A stretch of DNA of 32,481 nt, from positions 1 through 32,481 of the forward strand of contig CALATK010000039.1 of NCBI GenBank assembly GCA_937891805.1, read 5' to 3'. This stretch comes from an uncultured Fibrobacter sp. (GTDB lineage: Bacteria > Fibrobacterota > Fibrobacteria > Fibrobacterales > Fibrobacteraceae). The notes under the pieces are model-generated. The model made no database searches. It was not told the origin of the DNA and saw only the letters and a program-made list of their open reading frames with translations. The translations under genes were made by a program, and so were the position numbers. Positions 16,624-24,033 of the stretch are shown here, piece after piece. Positions within the stretch are counted from its first letter, which is position 1; each line of letters begins with the position of its first letter.

Positions 16624-18657
16624 CTACGCCTCCTTCGGATGACAAAGGCAAACCAATTTTGCGCGAAGATCCTCTCCAATAACACGAGTACCGATTTGCA
16701 TCATCTTCTTTTTTATTTTTTCTTTTCGGCTTTTCCAGGTATTGTCATAATGATGAATGCCATAAGTATTAGAAGTCATCTTTTTAACACCCGTAAAGCA
16801 ATTCAACGGGCTGAAATATTCTGCCGGGAAAACCACTAGGCCATCATCAAATTTTTGGACATCATTAGACCATGAATAGCCATACTTTTGCTGAAGATAC
16901 GCCTGAACGCGCTTTGTGTTCGGTAAAACATTAAACTTGCCGTTAGGCTTAACAAAACTTAAACTTTCGTATTTTTCCAACAAGTCCTTTATCCATGCAG
17001 CACGGGGCCTTGCCGCAATAATGGCCGTACAAACAGTGTAATGGCTTTCTGTACAAAAGAATCCATCGTAGTGCAAAAACTCGCTAAAATCCCTAAGGAC
17101 CTCAAAATCAGAATCCATATAAATGCCACCATATTCATATAAGACCTTCAGACGAACATAATCCGAAACAAAAGCCCATTTTTTCGCCTTGGCGGCATCC
17201 TTAACATACTGACAGCAACTTTCAAGATCGAAATTATTCTCGTTCCATTCCTTGACTTCAAAGTCTGGCAATAAAGCCCGCCAACTATTTTGGCTCTGTA
17301 TCGCAATCTTGGATTGTTTACCACCACCAAGCCAGACACTATGTATTATCTTGGGTATTGTCGTCCCAACTTCTGCACATGTTTTTTTTACGGGGATTTT
17401 AATCTCGTAAATCCCGCGGCGACCTTCATGCACAGAATCAATGCAGATGCGGTCTCCCGTGCGGTTCCATCTCGGGTGCAAGTCGCAGCGGCAATCATTA
17501 TCATAACGGAAGGGAGAGAATACGCGGGCAATACGCTGACTTACACCATATTCGCTACCGTCTTCCTTACACAAATACACAGAGGCAATCCTCTTGCGGT
17601 TCGGATAGGTATCCGTAATGATAAGGCTTCCATCCGGAGAGTAGCTGCAATGGCCATCCGTATTCAAGTTCGGCCAGAACATGCGATATTCACGTGTTTT
17701 GTCCTTCATTAGGTAATAGTGATTGCCCGTCTCCTTCTTCCTCAGGAACGAAAGAATCTCACCGTCGTTTTTCCAGTAGCAGTGCGAAACAAACACATCG
17801 TCGCTCAGGTTGAACATTTCCGTACAATCCATATTGACGGTCACCAGGCGCGTATGCTTGTGCCCCTTCTGAAACCAGCGGTGAAGCACCATAAATCGTT
17901 TGCCATTCGGGCTTATCATCAGATGATTGACCTTGTGGCTTGCCCCTTCCATCGAAGGGTCAGGTTCAAAGGCAGCAAAGTCCGTGTACTTCAGCAGGTC
18001 CGTCACCGCACCGGATTCCACATCGATCTTCCAGATGCAAGTTTCGTCCGGGCAGTTGATCTTCGTAAAAGCATCGGGCAGATTGGAATAGCCGTACCCC
18101 GGGCGCATGCGGTGCAGGCGCGAAAAGTCAAGGCTCAGCGCAACCTTACCATCGCGAGAAATGTCATAGATGGGCATCGGGAGCGAACGTTCTTCCCTGC
18201 GGTTCTTTACGTCATAAATAACGGAGCAGTAGTGCCCATCGCGAAAATCGTTGTAGATGATGCGGCTTTCAAAGTCGGGCCCCATCCACTGTGCCATACA
18301 GCCCTGCTGCACGTTCCAGGAATGCGTCTTCGCAATCTCTATTGCCTTGTTTCCGTCCTGCGTATCGATAAGGACAAGCGTTCCTTCTTCCTTCGGAGCA
18401 ACACTCTTGTAAGCCTGCCTTACCTTGAGGGCAATAAGAAAGCGGTTGTTGGCACCCCACGGAGACTTGTCGTAATAGCCGTAATAGTACTCGCAGCCGT
18501 CATCAGGAGTCAGTCGGGTAAGCTCTCCTTCGACCTTGAATTTTTCCCTAGAAACGATATAGCTTAGAACTTGATAAACCCTCTTGGCAGAGCGTTTCAC
18601 TATGGGGAAGCTTTCTAGCATCTGTTTCCCGAAGTTCTCTAACTCGACAAAGCCCAT
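16624..18657 (-). CDS. Beta-propeller-like domain fused to a GT32 (OCH1/capsular) glycosyltransferase
   Basis: The 677-aa protein has two parts. Residues about 35-425 show repeated beta-strand blocks with motifs like YYYGYYDKSPW, MPIYDISRDGKVAL, HLMISPNGKRFMVLH and DGHCSYSPDGSLIITD, the pattern of TolB/WD40-like propeller blades. Residues about 435-677 are a GT32 glycosyltransferase: IPKIIHSVWLGGGKQS, KWAFVSDYVRLKVLYEYGGIYMDSDFEV with DSD at 515-517, and a C-terminal GIHHYDNTW. It has no signal peptide, so it should act in the cytoplasm on lipid-linked intermediates. The start follows GAAAGG and lies 11 bases after pssE. The propeller part may bind polysaccharide or another glycosyltransferase; it could instead be an enzyme of unknown type. 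The GT call is firm; the propeller call is by pattern only. Confidence 0.78.
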   Translation of the reverse strand: MGFVELENFGKQMLESFPIVKRSAKRVYQVLSYIVSREKFKVEGELTRLTPDDGCEYYYGYYDKSPWGANNRFLIALKVRQAYKSVAPKEEGTLVLIDTQDGNKAIEIAKTHSWNVQQGCMAQWMGPDFESRIIYNDFRDGHYCSVIYDVKNRREERSLPMPIYDISRDGKVALSLDFSRLHRMRPGYGYSNLPDAFTKINCPDETCIWKIDVESGAVTDLLKYTDFAAFEPDPSMEGASHKVNHLMISPNGKRFMVLHRWFQKGHKHTRLVTVNMDCTEMFNLSDDVFVSHCYWKNDGEILSFLRKKETGNHYYLMKDKTREYRMFWPNLNTDGHCSYSPDGSLIITDTYPNRKRIASVYLCKEDGSEYGVSQRIARVFSPFRYDNDCRCDLHPRWNRTGDRICIDSVHEGRRGIYEIKIPVKKTCAEVGTTIPKIIHSVWLGGGKQSKIAIQSQNSWRALLPDFEVKEWNENNFDLESCCQYVKDAAKAKKWAFVSDYVRLKVLYEYGGIYMDSDFEVLRDFSEFLHYDGFFCTESHYTVCTAIIAARPRAAWIKDLLEKYESLSFVKPNGKFNVLPNTKRVQAYLQQKYGYSWSNDVQKFDDGLVVFPAEYFSPLNCFTGVKKMTSNTYGIHHYDNTWKSRKEKIKKKMMQIGTRVIGEDLRAKLVCLCHPKEA

Positions 18658-18668
18658 TCAAAACCTTT

Positions 18669-19178
18669 CTACTTGTACCAGTTTTCTTGAATGAAGTTAT
18701 CTACTAGGTTAATAATAGACATCGGGTCCTTATTAACCCAAGGAATGAGATTTGCGTCACCGTTGTAGATTCGTTCGAAGCATTCGCCCAGATTATCCAG
18801 TTCCGGACTAGCCATCACAATGTAATGGCCGTCGGCAAAAGCCTCGTTACACTGCACCTGATGGTCATTGATGTGCTCCTTGTACTTGCGTAACCTAGAG
18901 ACGCCAATTACAGTCTTTTTCGCCTTCAGCGCCTTAACTATAGAGCCGGAAGCCCCATGACAGACGATGATATTCGCCTCGGCAATCTTTTGGTCAAACT
19001 CTTCTGGAGACAAGTACTTTACGAACTCATAATGCTTGGGTTCGTAATTCGACAGGCCAATCTGCGCAAAGACCGGTTCCTTTAGGACTCCCGATTCACA
19101 CAGCTCGTCCAGTTTCTTGAACAGCCGGTCAAAGGGGTAGTATCTAGACCCGACAGTTACAAAAATCAATAGAGACAC
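18669..19178 (-). CDS. pssE: PssE/EpsF-like glycosyltransferase catalytic subunit (Alg13-like)
   Basis: The 169-aa protein corresponds to the C-terminal nucleotide-sugar-binding half of a GT28/GT1-type enzyme. MSLLIFVTVGSRYYPFDRL is the opening strand and loop, and IIVCHGASGSIVKALKAKKTVIGV is the donor-binding signature. Like Alg13 with Alg14 in eukaryotes, it needs the membrane subunit encoded by the upstream gene. The GTG start sits inside the end of that gene (13-base overlap), after a run of G that serves as ribosome-binding site. PssD/PssE pairs often transfer glucuronic acid to a lipid-linked glucose, which would use the product of ugd. That substrate is inference. Confidence 0.87.
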   Translation of the reverse strand: MSLLIFVTVGSRYYPFDRLFKKLDELCESGVLKEPVFAQIGLSNYEPKHYEFVKYLSPEEFDQKIAEANIIVCHGASGSIVKALKAKKTVIGVSRLRKYKEHINDHQVQCNEAFADGHYIVMASPELDNLGECFERIYNGDANLIPWVNKDPMSIINLVDNFIQENWYK

Positions 19179-19660
19179 CCCCCGTAAATGGCCTTCTTAA
19201 AGTGCTTTTTTTGTTTTTCCCACTGGACGATGAAGAGGTCACTGTGCTTTTCCATCATGCGGCCCGCGACAGTTGGCATATCCGCACGGCCATAGGTTTC
19301 AATAAAGACGAACTTCTTTTTGAAGAGTATAGACAGCAGGTAGAACGGATAAGCAATCATCGTTCCTGTAGTTACTACGAAATCAGGCTTTTCCTTAAAC
19401 CATATTCTTAAGGAAAATAGGGTATTCCAAAGCATCTTTATAGGCATAAGAATGTCTTTCAAGTCTGTTTGCGCAAGAATATACTTTGCCTCACTCGCTT
19501 TAAACTGAGTCTTTTCAGTTACAAAGAATATGTCGTATTTTGAAGCCAAAACATTAAATTTTTTTAGTTGTTCCCAGTGTCCTCCAGATGAAGACACAAA
19601 AAGAACACGAGGTCTTCTTTGATTAGACGTATGCTGGCAGTGTGTACTCTTCATAGACAT
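19166..19660 (-). CDS. pssD: PssD/EpsE-like glycosyltransferase membrane subunit (Alg14-like)
   Basis: This is the partner subunit of PssE (164 aa from ATG 19660). VLFVSSSGGHWEQLKKF is the Alg14-type N-terminal motif. DFVVTTGTMIAYPFYLLSILFKKKFVFIETYGRAD carries the membrane-associated helix and conserved FIETYGR. Alg14-type proteins recruit the soluble catalytic subunit to the cytoplasmic face of the inner membrane. The longest frame begins at TTG 19681, but ATGs at 19660 and 19654 are more likely; no strong ribosome-binding site separates them. The 3' end overlaps pssE by 13 bases, a typical arrangement for this two-subunit enzyme. Confidence 0.87.
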   Translation of the reverse strand: MSMKSTHCQHTSNQRRPRVLFVSSSGGHWEQLKKFNVLASKYDIFFVTEKTQFKASEAKYILAQTDLKDILMPIKMLWNTLFSLRIWFKEKPDFVVTTGTMIAYPFYLLSILFKKKFVFIETYGRADMPTVAGRMMEKHSDLFIVQWEKQKKHFKKAIYGGCLY

Positions 19661-19698
19661 CTTTTTTTGGAAAAATAGCAAATAATAAAGAGAAGGGC

Positions 19699-20928
19699 CT
19701 ATATGTTATGGGAAATCCAGTTTAATCTTTGGTTCATCCACTCTTTTAATGAGTCTATAGCTTCCGTATAATCCTCAAATTTTACTTCATGATAAAGATT
19801 ATCGTCCGTCTGCAAAACCGGCCAGCGCTTATTATCGTTTAATACTGCTTTTTGAATAAACAGGGAAATGCTGTCTGCATATTCTGGCATTTTTGCAAAA
19901 ACGCCTTTATTTTCTTCCCAAAAATCTACCGCTTTTTTAGAAAAAATTTCATTTTGCCACAAATATTTAAACCAGCCTGTTTTTTTTATTTCCCATCCAG
20001 AGGGCTCGGTTGTCACTCCAACCATTCCGATTCCATAAGAAAGATCAAAATCCCAGACAGGACCCATTCTCACAAAACCATCATGTGTGCATTCTATAAA
20101 AACACTGCGCTGAAATTTTCCATCTAAGTTACGGGAAAATTCCTGCACCCAGTAATAGATTATGAAACTATTTACATCTAATATTGAATCTAAATAATTA
20201 CCGTTAAATTGATTGCTGTATAATTTTTTTTCAAATGCATTTATTTTTTCTTTTAAAGAGTCTATTTTCGCTAAAGTAATATTTTGGGGAGATGGATATT
20301 TTATTTCGAACAAATTATTTTTTTCTGAAATGAAATAAGGATGATTACTTGTTGTTGTTGTTTTTTCTATCAAAAAATCATTGTCTGATATTTTTATTCT
20401 GTTTTTATCAACTTTTACTGATTCTGTGATTAGAAACAAACCAATATATTCCCTATTGAGAAACACTTCTACATATTGATTTCTTATAGAGTGCTTTGCT
20501 CCCAATTTTTTAGCCAGCAAAAAAGAAATGGTGTTTTTTATTTGGGTTTTATCCCGAAAATTTGCTACAAGGATCCAGTCTTTATCCTTGGGCATGCCTA
20601 AAATCGCAGTTTTTTTTTCGAGCTCTAACTTGAATCCGAATTTAGGCATTTTGAAACTCGAATTCCCCCTTCCCCTTACCGTCAAGTTCATTACATCGCT
20701 TTCGGGAGCGTTCTTGCCCCAGATTTGCATTTTTGCGGGAATTTCTGTTTCCTTGTCTCTAATTTGTGCGAAGTTTTCTGTCTCTATAACAACTCTTGGT
20801 AAGTCAGCGTATGGGTATTCGGAATCGTCTAGGGGTAAAAAATCAGGTTCTTCTGTAGAATCAACCCAAATGCACCCACAGAGGCAAGTCATTATCCCCA
20901 AAAAGGCAATCAAAAAGATAGGTCGCAT
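19699..20928 (-). CDS. CotH-like protein-kinase-fold lipoprotein
   Basis: The 409-aa protein starts with a lipoprotein signal (MRPIFLIAFLGIMTCLCGC, acylated cysteine C19), so it is exported. The mature part matches the CotH kinase-like family: LTVRGRGNSSFKMPKFGFKLEL, LGMPKDKDWILVANFRDKTQIKN, a central helix-rich part, and GFVRMGPVWDFDLSYG, which carries the DFD-type metal-binding motif. CotH in Bacillus phosphorylates spore-coat proteins; related secreted proteins occur in cellulosomes and envelopes. Here it heads the minus-strand arm of the polysaccharide locus, after an AGGA ribosome-binding site. The gene is very AT-rich. A role in phosphorylating surface proteins or polymer is inference. 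Family assignment is strong. Confidence 0.85.
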   Translation of the reverse strand: MRPIFLIAFLGIMTCLCGCIWVDSTEEPDFLPLDDSEYPYADLPRVVIETENFAQIRDKETEIPAKMQIWGKNAPESDVMNLTVRGRGNSSFKMPKFGFKLELEKKTAILGMPKDKDWILVANFRDKTQIKNTISFLLAKKLGAKHSIRNQYVEVFLNREYIGLFLITESVKVDKNRIKISDNDFLIEKTTTTSNHPYFISEKNNLFEIKYPSPQNITLAKIDSLKEKINAFEKKLYSNQFNGNYLDSILDVNSFIIYYWVQEFSRNLDGKFQRSVFIECTHDGFVRMGPVWDFDLSYGIGMVGVTTEPSGWEIKKTGWFKYLWQNEIFSKKAVDFWEENKGVFAKMPEYADSISLFIQKAVLNDNKRWPVLQTDDNLYHEVKFEDYTEAIDSLKEWMNQRLNWISHNI

Positions 20929-21074
20929 TAATCAATCCTGCTATCCTTGTAGACTATAAATATTCCGAAATATACATTGGATTGCTCTATGATGTCAAGG
21001 TTTGTGGAAATTGTTGGAAATACGTGGTTGGATTTGTGTTTTTTTTTTATTTTTTCACGCAAAGAAGGGTAACT
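20929..21074. promoter_or_regulatory. Divergent promoter region between the CotH-like gene and wzc
   Basis: This 146-base gap serves both directions. On the minus strand, TATATT at 20974-20969 is 40 bases before the CotH-like ATG. On the plus strand, TACATT at 20973-20978 overlaps it, about 96 bases before the wzc ATG. The overlapping boxes imply that the two arms could compete for polymerase. Positions 21037-21056 are T-rich. Confidence 0.4.
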
Positions 21075-23168
21075 ATGGCTACCAAAAAGACAGAAGAAAA
21101 AGATTTATTCGAGTTGCTGCAAAATTTGCTGAAAAATTGGTACATTGTTTTACCATGCATCCTTTTTGCTGGTTTTGTGGGTGTAATAGTGGCTTTGTGG
21201 ATTCGCCCAGTATACCAGGTAGATGCATTATTGCAGATTGAGACCAAGAATGGCAAGGGTCCTTCCATGATGGGGGATATGGCGGCGCTTTTTGCCACTA
21301 CAAGCCCCGCTGAGACGGAAATAGAACTCATTAAGAGTCGTAAGGTACTCGGTTCTACGATCGAATCTAAACGGCTGCAGTACTATGCTGTACCTAAGGG
21401 GAAATGGGACAGATTGTTCCATCGCGAAGGACGCATGGAGCTGATGAATTTTGATGTGCCATGGGAAAATCTTCCTTTAGAAGAAAGGAATAAATCGTGG
21501 GTGGCTCGTGCCCTTGATTCTGTGAGTTTTGCGCTTTATGATCATAATGACCAGCGAGTCCTAGTCGGGTTGGTGGGACAGACATACCATTTCCCGTATG
21601 CGGGGGATTCTGCCTCGTTTGGAATCTATAGGATGGATGCTAGAAAGGGCCAGCGTTTTGCCGTGGGCAAAATGGAATACTTGGATGCGGTAGAAGTGTT
21701 TCGCAGTGCCTTTGAAGTTAAGGAGAAAGGAAAGCGTACAGGCATTTTAGAGTTCTCTTATCAGGATATCTATCCCGATCGTGCCGTAGAGGTTTTGAAC
21801 GAAGTTGCGACTTCTTACCTGCGCCAGAATGTAGAAGAACGCAATGCCGAGGCTCAGCAGACTCTAGAATTTCTGGAAAAGCAGTTACCTGACCTAAAGG
21901 CCCGGTTGGACTCATCTCTGATGAACATGAATGCCTACCAGAATCGTGTTGGTTCCGTGGATGTGGCGGCGGAAACTCAGATCGTGTTGCAGAAACGCAT
22001 GAAACTAGAGCAAAGCATTCTGGAAATCCAGCAGAAAAAGCAAGAGGCCATTCGGTTATTCCACGCAGAACACCCCACGGTCAAGACCCTTGAGGACCAG
22101 GAAAGAACTTTACGTCGTGAACTGGCCACCACGACAAGGGATGTGAAGGACTTGCCAGAAACGCAACAAGAAGTGCTTAAGCTGACCAGCGAAGTGGAAT
22201 TGAACAAGGTCCTTTACACCAATATGCTGAATAGTGTTCAGCAGCTACGCTTGGTGTCGGCTGGTGAGGTTGGTTCTGTGCGTATTGTAGATTTTGCTGA
22301 ACAGACAACAAAACCGGTCAAGCCCAAGAAGAAGGTAATTTTGGCCATTTTTCTTTTCCTTGGATTGTTGCTTGGTGCTGCTATTGTGTCATTGCGTGAA
22401 AAACTCAGTGGCGGTGTAAAAAGTGCCACCTTCATCGAAAAGGAAACAGGCTTTACCGTCTATGCCAAGGTGCCCAAGGGCAATCCCAAGGGTACCAAGG
22501 GTACCAGACCGTTGGCCGTGGTGGAACCCGACGATGTGGCTGTGGAATCCCTGCGCGCACTACGTTCTTCATTGGAGTTCTCCATGATGGAATCGGACCA
22601 GCCGGTAATCGGCGTAAGTGGTCTCATTCCGGGAGTGGGCAAGAGCTTTATCTCCGTGAACCTGGCTGCCTTGTACGCAGGTCTTGGCAAGAAGGTTTTG
22701 CTGATAGATGCAGACTTGCGTAAAGGACGCTTGCATAAGGAGTTCGGTATCAAGCGCGGCAACGGCTTCTCTCAGGTACTTTTGCGCGAAGTTGAACCGG
22801 AACAGGTGATTTCTTCTACTGAAGTAGAAAACCTCTTCGTTTTGCCCTGTGGCAATGTCCCGGCAAATCCTGCGGAATTGTTGGGCTCCAAGCATTACCT
22901 TGAACTGATTGAACAGTTCAAACAGCAGTACGACCTGATTATCATCGACACCCCGCCCATTATGCTGGTGACGGACGCCGCTCTTGCTTGCCGTGTGGCT
23001 GCTCAGATTGTAATGGTCATCGAGTACAATAAGCATTCCATCGAGGCCATCCAGGATGGTATGAACCAGATTCTCAAGGGTAACCCCAACGCCCATGCCT
23101 CCATTGTCATCAACAAGTACGAACATGGCAGCCAGGATGGATACGGCTACAAGTACGGAAAGTACTGA
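21075..23168 (+). CDS. wzc: Wzc-like polysaccharide co-polymerase and tyrosine autokinase
   Basis: The 697-aa inner-membrane protein controls chain length and export in Wzy-dependent systems. It has an N-terminal Wzz domain with membrane helix 1 (about residues 22-46) and a long coiled-coil periplasmic region (about 240-400, VEERNAEAQQTLEFLEKQLPD). Helix 2 lies around 415-440 (ILAIFLFLGLLLGAAIV). The cytoplasmic BY-kinase has Walker A GVGKS (K523), Walker A' LLIDADLRKG (D545/D547) and Walker B LIIIDTPP (D625). Five tyrosines lie in the last 17 residues (KYEHGSQDGYGYKYGKY), the usual autophosphorylation cluster. I chose ATG 21075 after AAGAAGGG; an upstream in-frame start at 20982 would add a second hydrophobic stretch. 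No cognate Wzb phosphatase is nearby. Confidence 0.93.
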   Translation: MATKKTEEKDLFELLQNLLKNWYIVLPCILFAGFVGVIVALWIRPVYQVDALLQIETKNGKGPSMMGDMAALFATTSPAETEIELIKSRKVLGSTIESKRLQYYAVPKGKWDRLFHREGRMELMNFDVPWENLPLEERNKSWVARALDSVSFALYDHNDQRVLVGLVGQTYHFPYAGDSASFGIYRMDARKGQRFAVGKMEYLDAVEVFRSAFEVKEKGKRTGILEFSYQDIYPDRAVEVLNEVATSYLRQNVEERNAEAQQTLEFLEKQLPDLKARLDSSLMNMNAYQNRVGSVDVAAETQIVLQKRMKLEQSILEIQQKKQEAIRLFHAEHPTVKTLEDQERTLRRELATTTRDVKDLPETQQEVLKLTSEVELNKVLYTNMLNSVQQLRLVSAGEVGSVRIVDFAEQTTKPVKPKKKVILAIFLFLGLLLGAAIVSLREKLSGGVKSATFIEKETGFTVYAKVPKGNPKGTKGTRPLAVVEPDDVAVESLRALRSSLEFSMMESDQPVIGVSGLIPGVGKSFISVNLAALYAGLGKKVLLIDADLRKGRLHKEFGIKRGNGFSQVLLREVEPEQVISSTEVENLFVLPCGNVPANPAELLGSKHYLELIEQFKQQYDLIIIDTPPIMLVTDAALACRVAAQIVMVIEYNKHSIEAIQDGMNQILKGNPNAHASIVINKYEHGSQDGYGYKYGKY

Positions 23169-23169
23169 T

Positions 23170-24015
23170 TTGTTTGTGAAACTGCGAGCTGCAGGGCTTA
23201 ACCTGCGGCTCGTTCCGTTTTTTGTTTTTGCGCTCATTGCTTTCGCATTTGCCACTGAGCCTCTAAAGCCGGTTCTGCCCCCGCAGAATGCCATTATGGT
23301 AGGCGGGGTCGGCGAACTCCGTGACGATGTTTACAGTGCAGACCTGAAATGGTCTGTAGAAGTGGCGCCCTGTAATTGCCTTAGTTTTTACACCGACATG
23401 TCTTATCGTTTCATCAGTTACGAGTGGCAGACCATGCTCCATGACCAGATTCACGAAATGGTGAACCTGCAGGTGAACGGGCTGAACGAATCCTTTGTTG
23501 GCATGAAGTTTTTCCCGATACAGTATTTCGGCCTGAATGTGAGCTGGCGCTTTAAGCCTGGCGACGGAAGCCAGGTAGAACGTTTTGAACGCTTGGGAAT
23601 CGAGCCCATGGGCGTGTATCGTTTTAGCCCGAACATGCTTTGGGGGCTTTCGGGGCAGTATTACTCTTTCATCGAAGACAGGAACTACCAACCCGGTGAC
23701 GAACTGGGGGTGAAAACCTCCTTTGTCTGGAACGTCTTCTGGGATAAGTACGCGCGCACGGGTTGGCAAGTGGGTTACGTGTTCCTTTTCCGCTGGCGTA
23801 TCCAGGAATCCGAAAACCACAATCTGGCAAAAGACTATCAGAAGATGGACGACCTGTACCGTGGATTCAGGATGCGGGGCGATATCGCCCGCTATGTGGG
23901 CTGGTTCCCGTTCCCCTTCGGTATAGGCATGGCCTATGAAATGAATCGCGGAAACTTGTTTGGTTTTGAGACGGGCCACAAAGTGGAACTATATTTAAGG
24001 GCAGAATTCCCGTAA
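23170..24015 (+). CDS. Predicted outer-membrane beta-barrel protein of unknown function
   Basis: I do not recognise the family. From TTG 23170 (6 bases after GGAAAG) or GTG 23176 the product begins with a signal peptide: FVKLRAAGLNLRLVPFF followed by VFALIAFAFA, cut before TEP. Earlier ATGs at 23095 and 23107 lie inside wzc and would bury the signal. The mature 250 or so residues alternate polar and hydrophobic/aromatic positions (CLSFYTDMSYRFISYEW, YFGLNVSWRFKPG, GWQVGYVFLFRWRI). They end in KVELYLRAEFP, as expected for an outer-membrane barrel. It starts right after wzc, so a link to polymer export is possible, but it also precedes the barrel-SppA gene by only 18 bases. Confidence 0.6.
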   Translation: MFVKLRAAGLNLRLVPFFVFALIAFAFATEPLKPVLPPQNAIMVGGVGELRDDVYSADLKWSVEVAPCNCLSFYTDMSYRFISYEWQTMLHDQIHEMVNLQVNGLNESFVGMKFFPIQYFGLNVSWRFKPGDGSQVERFERLGIEPMGVYRFSPNMLWGLSGQYYSFIEDRNYQPGDELGVKTSFVWNVFWDKYARTGWQVGYVFLFRWRIQESENHNLAKDYQKMDDLYRGFRMRGDIARYVGWFPFPFGIGMAYEMNRGNLFGFETGHKVELYLRAEFP

Positions 24016-24033
24016 ACCACAGGACGGTCACGA

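Noticed and set aside
17719..18567. 282-codon plus-strand open frame opposite the propeller-GT32 gene
   Set aside because: The minus-strand product has clear domain structure and an operon context. The plus-strand translation shows none.
20982..21074. N-terminal 31-residue extension of Wzc
   Set aside because: ATG 21075 has a better ribosome-binding site and gives the normal Wzc N-terminus. The extension is poly-T-derived hydrophobic sequence.
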